Translations under genes and position numbers: made by a program
In this document: one piece after another, positions 8,361 to 19,172 of the stretch
Layout of the letters: the number at the start of each line of letters is the position of its first letter
Position numbering within the stretch: the first letter of the stretch is position 1
NCBI RefSeq assembly: GCF_004339545.1
Contig: NZ_SMGD01000014.1
Location: 1 to 64,000, forward strand
DNA: 64,000 nucleotides
Source of the DNA: Celerinatantimonas diazotrophica
Lineage (GTDB): Bacteria; Pseudomonadota; Gammaproteobacteria; Enterobacterales; Celerinatantimonadaceae
Direction: 5' to 3'
The notes under the pieces: model-generated
The model's database searches: none
Told to the model about the DNA's origin: nothing
The model's input: the letters and a program-made list of their open reading frames with translations, nothing else

Positions 8361-10442
8361 ATGAGTACCAATAGTTTATTAGTTGAAATCGGCACAGAAG
8401 AACTGCCTCCTAAAGCATTACGGCAGTTAGCACAGGCATTTGCCGACAATGTGCAAAAAGCACTAAGTGAAGCTGACCTAGCATTCGGTCAGATCAAGTG
8501 GTATGGCGCCCCGCGACGGTTAGCAATCGTGATCAATGAGCTGACCGAGCAAGCTCCGGATAAAACTGTTGAAAAACGCGGCCCTGCTATCAAATCAGCA
8601 TTTGATAGCGAAGGCAATCCAACGAAAGCAGCTCTGGGTTGGGCTCGCTCGAACGGGATCGACGTTGCCGATGCAGAACGGTTGAAAACCGATAAAGGTG
8701 AATGGCTGTTGTATCATGCTGAAGTCAAAGGCGAACATATTAACCAGTTGCTCCCAAATCTGGTGAATGAGGCCTTGGCTAAACTGCCAATCCCCAAACC
8801 CATGCGTTGGGGAGCCCGGAGCACTCAGTTTATTCGCCCAGTTCACACCGTTACAATGCTCTATGGTGATAAGCTGATCCAAGGTGAAGTATTAGGCATT
8901 GAGTCAGCCCGCACCATTCGTGGCCATCGATTCATGGGGGAAGCAGAATTTCAGCTCACTCACGCGGATGAATATGTTCAGATGCTTGATTTACGGGGTA
9001 AGGTGATCGTCGATTACGAACGACGCAAAGCAATTATCCGTGAACAGATTGAAGCTGAAGCAGCCCGTGAAAATGGCATTGCCGATATTGATGAAGACTT
9101 GCTAGAGGAAGTCACTTCATTGGTTGAATGGCCGGTTGCGATGGTGGGAAGCTTTGAGGAAAAATACCTTGATGTTCCAGCTGAAGCACTCATTTACACG
9201 ATGAAAGATAACCAGAAATACTTCCCTATTCTGGACCCAAATGGCAAACTGCTGCCTCGGTTTATCTTCATTGCTAATATCGTCAGTAAAGATCCGATTC
9301 AGGTTATTCGCGGTAACGAAAAAGTCGTCCGCCCTCGTCTGGCCGATGCCGAATTTTTCTATCACACCGACCGTAAGCTCAAACTTGAAGATCGCTTAGA
9401 ATCATTGGGTAATGTCGTCTTTCAGCAAAAACTGGGAACGCTACTTGATAAATCGCAGCGCATTGCATCATTGGCTGAAACGATAGCCAAACAGATCGAT
9501 GCCAACGCTGAGCAAGCTAAACGTGCGGCTTTGTTGTGTAAAACCGACCTGATGAGTGAAATGGTCATGGAATTTACCGACATTCAAGGCACCATGGGCA
9601 TGTATTACGCTCATCACGATGGTGAACCTGACACAGTCGCTCAGGCGATTGGTGAGCACTATCAGCCCCGTTTTTCTGGCGATACATTACCACAAAGTAA
9701 AGAAGGTGCTGCCGTTGCGATTGCCGACAAAATTGACACTCTAGCGGGTATTTTCGCCATTAAAATGCCTCCTAAAGGGGATAAAGACCCATTTGCACTG
9801 CGCCGTGCAGCACTAGGGGTTATTCGCATTATCACCGAACAGAATTATCCCCTGGATTTAGTCGAACTCTTTAATGACGCCCTTCGTAACCAACCGGTTC
9901 ATTTAAGCGATCAAGAACAAGCCCAAGTCGTAGAACAGCTCATGGAATTTATTTATGCTCGTCTACGCGCGTTCTATCAAGAACAAGGGGTTGATATCAG
10001 TGTCATCCAAGCAGTGTTAGCTCGCCATCCAAGTGCACCGACTGACATTGCCAATCGGTTAAACGCAGTAAGTCATTTCCGTTCCCTGGAACCGGCACAA
10101 GCACTGGCAAGTGCCAACAAACGGGTAGCAAATATTTTAACTAAAAATGAGGCACAAATTGCCCCAGCTTTAGATGAAAGCCTGTTTGTCGACAGCGAAG
10201 AACGTCAACTTGCCGAGCATATTAATGAGCTAAGTCAGCAACTAGCCCCATTATTTGAACAAGGCAACTACACGCAAGCGCTAACAGAGCTTGCAAGTCT
10301 GAGAGAACCCGTTGATGAATTCTTTGTCAAAGTAATGGTGATGGCCGATGATCCAAAATTGGCAGCCAACCGTCTTGCATTGCTGGCGAAACTCCGGGAA
10401 TTATTCCTGAAAGTGGCTGACATTTCGCTAATTCAGAACTAA
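8361..10442 (+). CDS. glyS: Glycyl-tRNA synthetase beta subunit
   Basis: 693 aa, close to the usual 690. The N-terminus ([16 protein letters not shown]) and the HD-like central region ([12 protein letters not shown]) are characteristic; the C-terminal part holds the anticodon-binding domain. It binds tRNA-Gly and is needed for charging with GlyQ. In an operon with glyQ and followed by a strong terminator at 10476. Confidence 0.98.
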   Translation: MSTNSLLVEIGTEELPPKALRQLAQAFADNVQKALSEADLAFGQIKWYGAPRRLAIVINELTEQAPDKTVEKRGPAIKSAFDSEGNPTKAALGWARSNGIDVADAERLKTDKGEWLLYHAEVKGEHINQLLPNLVNEALAKLPIPKPMRWGARSTQFIRPVHTVTMLYGDKLIQGEVLGIESARTIRGHRFMGEAEFQLTHADEYVQMLDLRGKVIVDYERRKAIIREQIEAEAARENGIADIDEDLLEEVTSLVEWPVAMVGSFEEKYLDVPAEALIYTMKDNQKYFPILDPNGKLLPRFIFIANIVSKDPIQVIRGNEKVVRPRLADAEFFYHTDRKLKLEDRLESLGNVVFQQKLGTLLDKSQRIASLAETIAKQIDANAEQAKRAALLCKTDLMSEMVMEFTDIQGTMGMYYAHHDGEPDTVAQAIGEHYQPRFSGDTLPQSKEGAAVAIADKIDTLAGIFAIKMPPKGDKDPFALRRAALGVIRIITEQNYPLDLVELFNDALRNQPVHLSDQEQAQVVEQLMEFIYARLRAFYQEQGVDISVIQAVLARHPSAPTDIANRLNAVSHFRSLEPAQALASANKRVANILTKNEAQIAPALDESLFVDSEERQLAEHINELSQQLAPLFEQGNYTQALTELASLREPVDEFFVKVMVMADDPKLAANRLALLAKLRELFLKVADISLIQN

Positions 10443-10475
10443 CTTCTTACCGCTCGCTCAATGCGATGACAAAAC

Positions 10476-10510
10476 AAAGGATGCCATTTGGCATCCTTTT
10501 TAATTTTTTT
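10476..10510 (+). terminator. Rho-independent terminator of glyQS
   Basis: A ten-base-pair stem (AAAGGATGCC, loop ATTT, GGCATCCTTT; 10476-10499) is followed by a T-rich tract running to about 10510. It lies 34 bases after the glyS stop codon. Confidence 0.92.
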
Positions 10511-10563
10511 ATCAAAAAAATCACGATTCAGGCTTTTCCAGCTAGCCTAACAGGATTATATGC

Positions 10564-10569
10564 TATAAT
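10564..10569 (+). promoter_or_regulatory. Possible -10 box upstream of the 10778 gene
   Basis: TATAAT in the 335-base gap after glyS. No clear -35 hexamer at the right distance, and the leader to the next start codon would be about 200 bases. The rest of the gap after the terminator shows nothing definable except an AAGGAG ribosome-binding site before 10778. Confidence 0.3.
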
Positions 10570-10777
10570 AATGATCCCTTTGGAGAGCTTATCTAGGTTT
10601 ATAGCTATTGCTAACAAATTAAATTTTGTGAATATTATTCGATAAAATCAACAGCTAACAGCTAAATTAACCTTTAAAGCCATGAGATCTCAATTGAGCA
10701 TACATTGTCAAAACAGTAGGAGGAAATTTAAACCAGTGCCCCCTGAAGCTATCTGTCGATTAAGGAGTTGAATAGCG

Positions 10778-11236
10778 ATGAGTTATTCTGTTTGGCATCA
10801 TCGAACGCAAGCTGGTGAACAATCGCTGCAACAAGATCAGCCTGGAATTGCGTTAGTTCACTATCTGGCAGCTCTGGAACAGGCGCGTTATTGGATGGAA
10901 GGGATGACTGAGCAAACCCCCGAAGCTAAACGCGCAGAGATGATAACGATTTATCTTCGCTCATGCCTGAACCTCTTTCGTTTCTGGTATATTCAGTCAT
11001 CCGAAGAAGAACAACTGCGTTATCTTCAGTTAGCGCTTAATTACTCGTGCTACTTTGATGAGCTTTCCTTGCAATCTCAGATCACACTAAACAATGTGTT
11101 ACAAACACTACGCCAATCGCTCGAGCAATTTATTAGAGAGCAAAAAGATCAAGCAATAGAGTCACTCAAACAATCGCTAAAGCAGTTAGAAGACGATATT
11201 GAGCAAACAACAGATCAAATAAATGTCAGAGGCTAA
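10778..11236 (+). CDS. Small helical protein of unknown function
   Basis: 152 aa, not recognised with confidence. The start is well supported by AAGGAG nine bases upstream. The protein is all-helical in appearance, rich in Gln, Leu and Glu; residues 10-45 (GEQSLQQDQPGIALVHYLAALEQ is the core, here with a tetratricopeptide-like spacing) suggest one TPR-like hairpin, and the C-terminal 45 residues look like a coiled coil. No signal peptide or membrane segment. It stands alone between the glyS terminator and a convergent gene. Similar small TPR-like proteins of unknown role occur in vibrios. Confidence 0.7.
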   Translation: MSYSVWHHRTQAGEQSLQQDQPGIALVHYLAALEQARYWMEGMTEQTPEAKRAEMITIYLRSCLNLFRFWYIQSSEEEQLRYLQLALNYSCYFDELSLQSQITLNNVLQTLRQSLEQFIREQKDQAIESLKQSLKQLEDDIEQTTDQINVRG

Positions 11237-11249
11237 TATCCCTTCCTAG

Positions 11250-11810
11250 TCAGTGCCACACGATAGCTTGGGTAGATTCGTCAGTCGCATAGATATGATC
11301 CACCCATAATTGGCAATTGTCAGTAAAATGTTGATACGCTGTCCTACCCTGAAAAGACCGGGCTTGATTGAGGATAACCCCCCAGCGGAACTCATCAGAC
11401 TCATTTTCTGGCAAACATTGATGATGCCTTGCCAACAATTGAACGCCTGTCACAGCAGTTTGCATCGTCTCTGAAATCAGCGTTTTCCGTCTACCAATAT
11501 GAAGCTGGTCACAGCGCTCTAGCAGTTCAAACTGTAAGCGACTCTGACTCAGCGGATCTAAATCCGACACAGTCAGCACTTCAGCCAACAATCGCCGCTG
11601 CCAAACTCGCAAAAAAGTGGCATAGTCTGGCCCGGTCAAATCAAAAAACAGCATTACATAACCACTTTGCTGTTCCATCAACAGCAGGCATTCCTGTTGA
11701 GCGATGGTGAACTGATGACCAGACCATTCCCAGCGAAAAGAGTCATACGAGTCCACATCACTATGTGTCAAAGCCGGGTGAACCGTAGTCGATAATTGTA
11801 ACTGGATCAT
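11250..11810 (-). CDS. Conserved hypothetical protein
   Basis: 186 aa, function unknown. The sequence is a plausible soluble protein with no signal peptide, no membrane helix and few charged repeats. The pattern of a short N-terminal beta region, then FFDLTGPDYATFLRVWQRRL and a C-terminal YQHFTDNCQLWVDHIY, is reminiscent of DUF6933-type proteins, but I cannot confirm this by eye. It is convergent with the 10778 gene (14 bases between stops) and downstream of the DUF2786 gene on the same strand. Confidence 0.65.
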   Translation of the reverse strand: MIQLQLSTTVHPALTHSDVDSYDSFRWEWSGHQFTIAQQECLLLMEQQSGYVMLFFDLTGPDYATFLRVWQRRLLAEVLTVSDLDPLSQSRLQFELLERCDQLHIGRRKTLISETMQTAVTGVQLLARHHQCLPENESDEFRWGVILNQARSFQGRTAYQHFTDNCQLWVDHIYATDESTQAIVWH

Positions 11811-11914
11811 GTGTCAAAACTCTGTCATTGCAACAATAATCAGAATTTTGCAAAAGCAGTGCCAAGAACTCAAAAATCGCCCTCTGGCGAAGGAAATCAG
11901 AAGTAAAACTTGCT

Positions 11915-12598
11915 TTAAGAAAGCTGACGAGGAGTTGATTTACCACTAACTGGACGATTAACGCTCACACGCTTCCCTTTTTTCAAACCCGATTCAAAAT
12001 CAGGCGTCAGCTGTGCCATTGATTTTTTGAGCTGTTCTTTAAAGGTTTTTCTATCCAGATTAGCAAATTGCTGGTCAAGATAATCATCTAAAGAATCGGA
12101 ATGCTCACCCGCTAAGTTGGGCAATTTTTCTAATGCCCCTTCCAACCAACCGGCCGTAAATGAGGCAACACGCCGATTTTGTTCATGCTGTGATAAACCG
12201 TTACCGCTTAAACCTGTTCGAAAAGAACCGATCTGCTGATGCATCTCGCGATAAAGAATATCAAAGGCAAACCCAGCAAACACCGCTTTATCCGCATCAC
12301 CAACGAACTCAAGCCGCTTGAGCCCTTTATGATCGACCAGCACGGCTTCCACACCAAACCGAGCATTAATTCCACGAATAATCCGCAAAATATTTTGCCC
12401 TGGCTGGGCTGGCAACAGTTGCTTCGCTCGGGTGATTCCCATCCGAATAAAATCAATGTCTGCCTGCTCCAGGCCATGCTTGTGCATCAACCGTTCGGCC
12501 ATGCGAATCGCTTGCGCAGCCTCATGAACATTGGCAGATTGTCCTAACTCCAGACATTTTGCAATTTTCTGCAATGCTTTTTGCCGCAGATCTGACAT
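11915..12598 (-). CDS. DUF2786 domain protein
   Basis: 227 aa from the ATG at 12598, which has GGAGG seven bases upstream; a longer frame from 12646 adds 16 residues and is less likely. The N-terminal 40 residues (ALQKIAKCLELGQSANVHEA, then AERLMHKHGL) match the DUF2786 motif, a helical module found in bacterial and phage proteins of unknown role. The C-terminal region is basic (KKGKRVSVNRP) and might bind nucleic acid. Function not known. Confidence 0.8.
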   Translation of the reverse strand: MSDLRQKALQKIAKCLELGQSANVHEAAQAIRMAERLMHKHGLEQADIDFIRMGITRAKQLLPAQPGQNILRIIRGINARFGVEAVLVDHKGLKRLEFVGDADKAVFAGFAFDILYREMHQQIGSFRTGLSGNGLSQHEQNRRVASFTAGWLEGALEKLPNLAGEHSDSLDDYLDQQFANLDRKTFKEQLKKSMAQLTPDFESGLKKGKRVSVNRPVSGKSTPRQLS

Positions 12599-12729
12599 GA
12601 CACCTCCAGAGGCTGAATGAATAAGCACTGTCCAAAAAGCACTCAACGTGCGAAACGAGCATCCGGCTACGAATTAGCCATTTTAATATAACTGTGGCGG
12701 AGCTTAAACCCCAAAACCGATTGGCACAA

Positions 12730-12760
12730 TAAAAAGAGGCCAGAATTAATCTGGCCTCTT
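12730..12760 (-). terminator. Terminator of acrAB
   Basis: A ten-base-pair perfect stem (AAGAGGCCAG / CTGGCCTCTT, loop of seven) at 12734-12760. On the minus strand the stem is followed by TTTATT, so it ends transcription coming from acrB, whose stop codon lies 24 bases upstream. Confidence 0.88.
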
Positions 12761-12783
12761 GTGGATTCAGAGATAGTCAGTGA

Positions 12784-15700
12784 CTAAATGTCGTTTTCTT
12801 CATCCTTGCGATATTTGGTGAAATATCGGACCACAACGACAAAGAATAATGGCACGAAGAAAATCGCCAAGATCGTGGCACTAATCATCCCACCAATTAC
12901 CCCCGTCCCAATATCATGGCGGCTAGCAGCCCCAGCGCCTGAACTGATTGCAAGTGGTAATACCCCGAGGATAAAGGCCAATGAGGTCATCAAAATAGGC
13001 CGCAGACGCATCCGGCACGCTTCAAGCACCGAATCCAGCAAACTATTGCCCTTGTCGTAAAGCTCTTTGGCAAACTCAACAATCAAAATCGCATTTTTCG
13101 CCGACAGACCAATGGTGGTCAACAGCCCGACTTGGAAGTAGACATCGTTATCGAGCCCGCGTAGCGTTGCGGCGACAATTGCACCGAAGACCCCAAGTGG
13201 GACCACCAACATGACTGAGAACGGAATACTCCAGCTTTCATATAATGCAGCCAGACACAAGAACACAACCAGCAGCGAAATGGCATACAGTGCAGGCGCC
13301 TGTGAACCAGACTGGCGTTCCTGATAGGATAACCCTGTCCATGCTAAGCTGATCCCTTTCGGCAGTTTTTTCGCCATCTCGGTAATCTGCTTCATCGCTT
13401 GACCGGAGCTATAGCCTGGTGCGGGTTCACCGACAATCTCGACAGCACTCACACCATTATAACGTTGCAACGCCGGTGAGCCGTACCCCCATTTCCCTGT
13501 AGCAAAGGTAGCAAATGAAACCATCTGACCATCTTTATTGCGTACATACCAATGGTCGAGATCACTTGGGTTCATACGATATTTATCGTCCCCTTGTACA
13601 TAGACTTTTTTCACTCGGTCACCGTGAATAAAGTCATCCGTATAATCCGATGCCCATGCACTTGAAAGGGTCTGATTGATGGCTGAGATCGACACGCCAT
13701 GTGCCATTGCTTTTGCATAGTTAATCTCTAAATCAAACTCTGGCGCATCACTTAAGCCGTTTGGACGAACCCTCACTAACTCTGGGTTTTGCGCAGCCAT
13801 ACCTAGCATCTGGTTACGTGCTTTCATCAGTGCGGCATGCCCCAAATTACCACGGTCCTGGAGATAGAAGTCAAACCCAGTTGCGGTACCCAGTGCAGGC
13901 ATCGCTGGAATATTAAAGACAAATGCCCGAGCATCTTTTATTGTCGACAAATACCCCATTGCCCGACCAATGATCGCGTTAATATTGCCGCGCGCATTTT
14001 CACGCAAACTCCAGTTTTTCAGTTTAATAAATGCCATCCCAACATTCTGACCACGACCCGCGAAACTAAATCCGGTCACATCCATCACAGAAGAGACAGT
14101 GTCCTTTTCTTTAGTCAAAAAGTAATTGGTCAGATCTTTTAAAACTTTATTGGTACGCTGTTTAGATGCACTTGGAGGCAATTGCACCATCGCCAACAAG
14201 ACGCCTTGGTCTTCTTCAGGAATAAATGAGGTTGGCATCCGTACAAATAAAAATGCCAAGCCAGCAACGATCACAACGTAAACCAGCAAATAACGAAAAC
14301 GCTGATGAACAACTCGACGAACCCCATTTTTGTATCGTTCAGCAGAGGCATCAAAGAACCGGTTAAACCACCCAAAGAACCCTTTTTTATTCTCATGCTT
14401 AGAATCTGGTTTTTTCAAAATGGTGGCACAAAGTGCTGGCGTTAAAATCAATGCCACCAGCACCGATAACGCCATAGCCGATACAATGGTAATGGAGAAC
14501 TGCCTGTAAATAGCCCCAGTTGACCCACCAAAGAAGGCCATAGGAATAAACACCGCGGATAGAACCAATGCAATCCCGACTAGAGCACTAGTGATCTGCC
14601 CCATCGATTTCTTCGTCGCTTCATAGGGGGTTAGCCCCTCATCGACCATAATCCTCTCGACGTTTTCGACCACCACAATCGCATCATCAACCAACAGGCC
14701 GATAGCAAGCACCAACCCAAACATCGTTAATGTGTTGATCGAAAAGCCCACCGCATTCATCACCCCAAAGGTCCCTAATAGCACCACAGGAACAGCAATG
14801 GTCGGAATCAATGTTGCCCGAATATTCTGCAAGAACAGCAGCATCACAAAGAAGACCAACACAATCGCTTCGATCAATGTATGGACCACTTCATCAATTG
14901 ATATCTGAATAAATGGCGTGGTATCAAAAGGATAAACTACTTTCATTCCTTCTGGGAAGAATTGCGAAAGCTCTTTGATTTTCGCTTTCACATCTTTCGA
15001 TGTTTGTAGAGCGTTGGCCCCCGTTGCCAGTTTAATCGCGATCCCGGTAGCAGGTTTGTTGTTATAAAACGAACTGAAGTCGTAATTTTCGCTCCCCAGA
15101 GCCACCCGTGCCACATTTTTTAAGTAAACCCGGGAACCATCTTGGTTAACACGCAGCAGGATATTTTCGAACTGCTTAACCGTATTCAATCGCCCACGGC
15201 CTTCAATCGTCACAGAGTACTGCTGCCCTTTCACCGCGGGAGCCCCACCAAGACTACCGAAAGAAACCTGAGCATTTTGCGCTTTAATCGCCGCTTCAAC
15301 ATCTGCTGGTGTCATCGAGAACTGACGCAACTTAGTCGGATTCAGCCAAATACGCATAGCATAAGGGCTACCAAACACCTGAATCTGGCCGACTCCGTTA
15401 ATACGGCTAATTGGATCTTTCACATGAGAGTCGATGTAATCGGACAGATCATTTCTGTTCATACTGCCGTCAGGAGAAAGAAAACCAACAATCATTAAGA
15501 AACTGCTAGTCGTTTTCTGAACATCAATCCCACTCTGCTGAACGATGCTTGGCAGTTTCGATTTAACCTGATCCAGTTTGTTCGTTACTTGCATCTGCGC
15601 AACATCCGGGTCAGTGCCTGGTTTGAATGTTACGGTAATGGAAACGTGCCCTGAAGAGTCACTGGTCGAGGACATGTACATATAGTTATCCAGTCCTGTC

Positions 15701-15906
15701 ATGTTCTCTTCAATAACCTGCGTTACTGCATTTTCAACAGTCTTAGCCGAAGCACCAGGATAGTTTGCACTAATGTCTACCGCTGGTGGGGCAATCTGAG
15801 GATATTGCGCAATCGGAAGATTAAAAATAGATAATGCCCCGGCGAGCATAATCACCAAGGCGATGACCCATGCAAAAATGGGTCGGTCAATAAAAAACTT
15901 AGCCAT
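12784..15906 (-). CDS. acrB: RND multidrug efflux pump, AcrB type
   Basis: 1040 aa, near the 1049 of E. coli AcrB. Inner-membrane proton/drug antiporter of the HAE1 RND family with 12 membrane helices and two large periplasmic loops. The N-terminus ([18 protein letters not shown]) is standard, and the proton-relay Asp pair lies in [24 protein letters not shown] and the duplicated second half (helix 7 onward) are present. The acrA gene ends 17 bases upstream. Expected to work with AcrA and a TolC encoded elsewhere. Confidence 0.95.
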   Translation of the reverse strand: MAKFFIDRPIFAWVIALVIMLAGALSIFNLPIAQYPQIAPPAVDISANYPGASAKTVENAVTQVIEENMTGLDNYMYMSSTSDSSGHVSITVTFKPGTDPDVAQMQVTNKLDQVKSKLPSIVQQSGIDVQKTTSSFLMIVGFLSPDGSMNRNDLSDYIDSHVKDPISRINGVGQIQVFGSPYAMRIWLNPTKLRQFSMTPADVEAAIKAQNAQVSFGSLGGAPAVKGQQYSVTIEGRGRLNTVKQFENILLRVNQDGSRVYLKNVARVALGSENYDFSSFYNNKPATGIAIKLATGANALQTSKDVKAKIKELSQFFPEGMKVVYPFDTTPFIQISIDEVVHTLIEAIVLVFFVMLLFLQNIRATLIPTIAVPVVLLGTFGVMNAVGFSINTLTMFGLVLAIGLLVDDAIVVVENVERIMVDEGLTPYEATKKSMGQITSALVGIALVLSAVFIPMAFFGGSTGAIYRQFSITIVSAMALSVLVALILTPALCATILKKPDSKHENKKGFFGWFNRFFDASAERYKNGVRRVVHQRFRYLLVYVVIVAGLAFLFVRMPTSFIPEEDQGVLLAMVQLPPSASKQRTNKVLKDLTNYFLTKEKDTVSSVMDVTGFSFAGRGQNVGMAFIKLKNWSLRENARGNINAIIGRAMGYLSTIKDARAFVFNIPAMPALGTATGFDFYLQDRGNLGHAALMKARNQMLGMAAQNPELVRVRPNGLSDAPEFDLEINYAKAMAHGVSISAINQTLSSAWASDYTDDFIHGDRVKKVYVQGDDKYRMNPSDLDHWYVRNKDGQMVSFATFATGKWGYGSPALQRYNGVSAVEIVGEPAPGYSSGQAMKQITEMAKKLPKGISLAWTGLSYQERQSGSQAPALYAISLLVVFLCLAALYESWSIPFSVMLVVPLGVFGAIVAATLRGLDNDVYFQVGLLTTIGLSAKNAILIVEFAKELYDKGNSLLDSVLEACRMRLRPILMTSLAFILGVLPLAISSGAGAASRHDIGTGVIGGMISATILAIFFVPLFFVVVVRYFTKYRKDEENDI

Positions 15907-15923
15907 GAATCCGTTGCTCCATC

Positions 15924-17117
15924 TTACTGATTCTGAGTTTGATCTGAGCTATCTTGATAATTGGCTGTCACATCATTCGGTTGGACTTTACTCCCTTGAC
16001 GAATGTTTTGTAGCCCAGCAACAACAACTTTATCCCCAACTTTCAGGCCTGAGCTAACTAACCAATCTTGACCAATTGCACGCTCAGTTTTGATGATCTT
16101 CGGCTGAATTTGATCATCAGCGTTAACGAGCATCACTTCAGCTTCGCCACGCGGATTATGACTCACGGCTTTTTGTGGAACTAAAATAGCATTTTTACGA
16201 GTTCCTTCGTGAAGCACAGCCCGAATAAACATCCCTGGCAACAACAAATGCTGTGGATTACGCGCAATAATGCGCTGATCGACCATCCCAGTCGACGGAT
16301 CAACTGTCACATCAGAAAATTGCAGTCGCCCAGGGAATTGGTAGGTAGAATTATCATCCAGAATAAAATGGACATTGGCACTATTGTCATCGTTGATATT
16401 CAATGACCCATTGGCAATTTCGCGTTTTTGGCGCAAGAGAGCCTCAGTTGACTGTTGAACATCTACATAAACTGGATCTAACTGTTGAATCGTTGCCATA
16501 ACGCCAGTTTGATTCGCCGTTACCAAAGCACCTTCACTGACATCAGAAACCCCAATACGTCCAGAAATAGGCGCTGTAATTTTAGTTCGTTTTAAATTAA
16601 TTTGGGCTTCTTCTAAACTCGCTTGAGCAGCTTCAATGGCGGCTTGTTGTTGTTTCCAAGTGGCCTGCGCATCATCATAATCCTGCTCACTAATCGCATT
16701 GGTTTTTATCAACTTGGCATAGCGTTTTGCTTTGAGTCCAGCACTGTGTGCATTCGCTTTCGCTTCCGCTAAATTGGCCCGTGCATTATCAACATCGGCC
16801 TGGTAGGTCGCAGGATCAATCTGATACAGCAGCTCGCCAGCCTTAACATTACTGCCTTCTGTAAAGTAGCGTTTAAGAATAATACCACTGACCTGCGGAC
16901 GCACTTGTGCAACACGAAATGCTTTGACTCGCCCAGATAATTCAGTTGTTAATTGAATGGGTTTAGCCGAAATAGTCACCGTATTTACAGGAATCGCCTG
17001 CGCAGCCCCTTGATGCGCGCTAGCTTGCTCGGATTTATTATCCCCGCATCCTGTCAGAAATAGACTAGCAGCGAGCGCTAATCCTAAAGAACGAACAATT
17101 ATAGTTTTGTGCAACAT
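15924..17117 (-). CDS. acrA: RND efflux periplasmic adaptor lipoprotein, AcrA type
   Basis: 397 aa from the Met at 17117 ([14 protein letters not shown]); the frame extends 11 residues further upstream but that would bury the signal peptide. Lipobox LTGC with the acylated Cys near residue 24, then the lipoyl and alpha-hairpin domains (about 60-200, with the long coiled coil rich in Ala/Lys/Glu), beta-barrel and membrane-proximal domains. It bridges AcrB to the outer-membrane channel. First gene of acrAB, under the AcrR operator. Confidence 0.95.
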   Translation of the reverse strand: MLHKTIIVRSLGLALAASLFLTGCGDNKSEQASAHQGAAQAIPVNTVTISAKPIQLTTELSGRVKAFRVAQVRPQVSGIILKRYFTEGSNVKAGELLYQIDPATYQADVDNARANLAEAKANAHSAGLKAKRYAKLIKTNAISEQDYDDAQATWKQQQAAIEAAQASLEEAQINLKRTKITAPISGRIGVSDVSEGALVTANQTGVMATIQQLDPVYVDVQQSTEALLRQKREIANGSLNINDDNSANVHFILDDNSTYQFPGRLQFSDVTVDPSTGMVDQRIIARNPQHLLLPGMFIRAVLHEGTRKNAILVPQKAVSHNPRGEAEVMLVNADDQIQPKIIKTERAIGQDWLVSSGLKVGDKVVVAGLQNIRQGSKVQPNDVTANYQDSSDQTQNQ

Positions 17118-17197
17118 GAATATCTGAGCCCCTGTCATTGCCAACCACAAAATATATGACCAATTATATTGGCATATGAGTCAATCTTGTAGTAATT

Positions 17198-17221
17198 TAC
17201 ATACATTCGTGAATGTATGTA
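17198..17221. promoter_or_regulatory. AcrR operator
   Basis: A 24-base palindrome made of TACATACATT and AATGTATGTA flanking CGTG, between acrA and acrR. It differs at one base in the centre from the 24-base AcrR-binding site I know from the E. coli acrAB promoter. One site would serve both divergent genes. It overlaps an upstream in-frame ATG of acrR (17213), which argues for the downstream start at 17261. Confidence 0.9.
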
Positions 17222-17260
17222 AATCATTTTTTAAAAAAATTTTTAAAGAGAACAGCTATT

Positions 17261-17899
17261 ATGGCGAGAAGAACAAAAGAAGATGCCCAAAAAACTCGTC
17301 AAGTCATTCTTGATACTGCACTAGAACTATTTGGTGAACATGGCATAACTAAAACAAGCCTCACAGACATTGCGACGGCAGCTGGTGTAACTCGAGGTGC
17401 AATTTATTGGCATTTCAAAAACAAAAATGAACTTTTCATTAATCTATGGGATGAATTTTGCGAGCCCTTGAGCAATTTGCTCGATGCCAGTATTAACGCA
17501 GATGAACCTAATCCCATAAATAAGTTAAGGTCTCTATTTACAACATTGTTTGAAGACATGGCCACGAATCAAGCACAACGCCAACTATTTTTTATATTGT
17601 TTAGCTTAGACAACGCCAGTCAAGATATCACTGAAATCTGCCGCCATACTCAATTAAAATACGAAGAATTCTTAACCGATCTTGAAAATTCTGTTAAAAA
17701 TGCGGTTGCCCAAGGTCAGCTCGCAAAAAGTCTTGATGCTAAAATTACTGCAAATTTGATTGCAACAACGGTTAATGGCTGCAATTTGCGAATAATTCAG
17801 GCGCAATCAGCAGCAGATGCGCAAAAAAAAGTACAAACTTGTAAAGATATCATCCACTCACTCTTTAACATGCTCTCGCAGCCAAGCGCTATCCTCTGA
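17261..17899 (+). CDS. acrR: TetR-family repressor AcrR
   Basis: 212 aa from the ATG at 17261 (MARRTKEDAQKTRQVILDTA), which aligns with AcrR. The upstream ATG at 17213 lies within the operator and is rejected. Helix-turn-helix about residues 25-55 (SLTDIATAAGVTRGAIYWHF), followed by an all-helical ligand-binding domain. Divergent from acrAB; represses both through the palindrome at 17198 and is released by drugs or other ligands. Confidence 0.93.
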   Translation: MARRTKEDAQKTRQVILDTALELFGEHGITKTSLTDIATAAGVTRGAIYWHFKNKNELFINLWDEFCEPLSNLLDASINADEPNPINKLRSLFTTLFEDMATNQAQRQLFFILFSLDNASQDITEICRHTQLKYEEFLTDLENSVKNAVAQGQLAKSLDAKITANLIATTVNGCNLRIIQAQSAADAQKKVQTCKDIIHSLFNMLSQPSAIL

Positions 17900-17906
17900 A
17901 ATTATT

Positions 17907-17946
17907 AATAATGGCCGCCTCTATCAGTCGCAAGACGGCCATTATT
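17907..17946. terminator. Hairpin after acrR
   Basis: An 11-base-pair perfect stem (AATAATGGCCG / CGGCCATTATT) with an 18-base loop, seven bases after the acrR stop codon. The trailing sequence is A/T-rich without a clean T-run, so it may act as a terminator or as a 3' stabiliser. Confidence 0.65.
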
Positions 17947-17949
17947 ATA

Positions 17950-18830
17950 CTACTCGCTTTAATCACTTATTGCATATTCAAATAATGTAAATACATTGGC
18001 ATCCCTACAGGGACAAGGCTTGATAAAAAATTTACAGCTGCGTTAGAGAACCCCCATCCAAATGAAACAGCTTTGTCTTTCCGCTCGATACAATTCAATT
18101 TATCCCTCACTAACTGACTCTAATGATGCCTCATTTTTGTGTTCCGTGGCCATCGCCGAATGGTTGATAAATGAACTCTAAGCCTGAATGTCCGATTAAC
18201 CTCAATCGCCAAAAGCTTCGATACTGTTGTCACGGAATGCCCTGGTGAGAAAAGCAATATGCCATTCAAGCGGCAGCAATAGTCTCTATCTTTAGTTTTA
18301 TAGATCTTGGTAGCAAGACGTCGTCGCTCTCAACGGTCAGGTCATGTTTAGAATCATAGGAACTTGGTCGCGATTGTGGATTTGTATGTTTGGCAACAGA
18401 TCAGGTCACCTAAGCGCTACCAAGTTCCCTTCTTTTTACTACACGCCAATGATCTATATTCAGGAACAGTTATTTAGCATCCATATTCAATGAGGACATG
18501 CAAATCAACGCCACCCGATTTAAATTAATTCAAATTAAATTCAATAAAATCAAACCAATCAGATGGACCAAAAGCATAATCAACAATATTGAATATCATC
18601 GAAAAGGAACAATAGCAGTAGTTAAATAATTTAATGAAACCCTCCACGAATAACTTGTTTATTTATTAAAAATAAAATTAATGATCAATAAAAACCTAAT
18701 TCAGACAGAATTAAAAATAGTGAATTAAAATAATTAGTTAACAAATAAAATATATTTTTTATGCCGTAATAATTAAAATTATCGATAAATTTCGCCCCCC
18801 ATTAAAGACAAATCAATCAATAATCATTTA
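17950..18830. other. Gene-free region between acrR and the mtl control region
   Basis: About 880 bases without a convincing reading frame on either strand. The first half has average composition and may be a decayed gene I cannot identify; the second half (from about 18500) is very A/T-rich. The only clear structure is the inverted repeat at 18359-18428, listed separately. Confidence 0.6.
18359..18428. repeat. Inverted repeat in the acrR-mtlA gap
   Basis: GGAACTTGGT (18359-18368) and ACCAAGTTCC (18419-18428) are perfect ten-base inverted copies 50 bases apart. The right arm is followed by CTTCTTTTT, so on the plus strand a long-loop terminator or the end of a small RNA is possible. No promoter upstream was identified. 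Confidence 0.45.
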
Positions 18831-18831
18831 G

Positions 18832-18847
18832 TGTGATATGAATCACG
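18832..18847. promoter_or_regulatory. CRP site 1 upstream of mtlA
   Basis: TGTGA-TATGAA-TCACG fits the CRP consensus TGTGA-N6-TCACA at nine of ten positions. About 330 bases before the mtlA start. Confidence 0.75.
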
Positions 18848-18882
18848 CTATTTTTTTAAAAAAATATATAAATATACAAATA

Positions 18883-18898
18883 TGTGACTTACATCACC
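18883..18898. promoter_or_regulatory. CRP site 2 upstream of mtlA
   Basis: TGTGA-CTTACA-TCACC, nine of ten consensus positions. A weaker match, TTTGA-AATATA-TCACA, lies at 18927-18942. The E. coli mtlA promoter is likewise preceded by several CRP sites. Confidence 0.75.
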
Positions 18899-18952
18899 TT
18901 TAATTTTTTATTTTTAATCTTATTTATTTGAAATATATCACAAAAATACATA

Positions 18953-18982
18953 TTGACTTTTTTAAAAAGTGTAATTTATACG
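18953..18982 (+). promoter_or_regulatory. Candidate mtlADR promoter
   Basis: TTGACT (18953-18958) and TATACG (18977-18982) are 18 bases apart, just downstream of the weak CRP site at 18927. The transcript would begin near 18990, giving a leader of about 180 bases. The third CRP-like site would then lie at the start of the transcript. Assignment by eye only. Confidence 0.4.
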
Positions 18983-19001
18983 ATCATTTTAATGTATATA
19001 T

Positions 19002-19017
19002 TGTGACTTAAATCACT
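19002..19017. promoter_or_regulatory. CRP site 3 upstream of mtlA
   Basis: TGTGA-CTTAAA-TCACT, nine of ten consensus positions. It lies about 155 bases before the mtlA start. Confidence 0.7.
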
Positions 19018-19172
19018 ATATTCATCCGCTTTAACTCATAAATAAAGAGATCAATCACAACATTCTTATAACACCCTACGCCCGTACACAACTCATGCTA
19101 AGTTTCCGGTAAATGAAATACAGACCTATTTAAAATTTAAATAACAACAGTAGTCTTTAGACGGAGTTCTAT

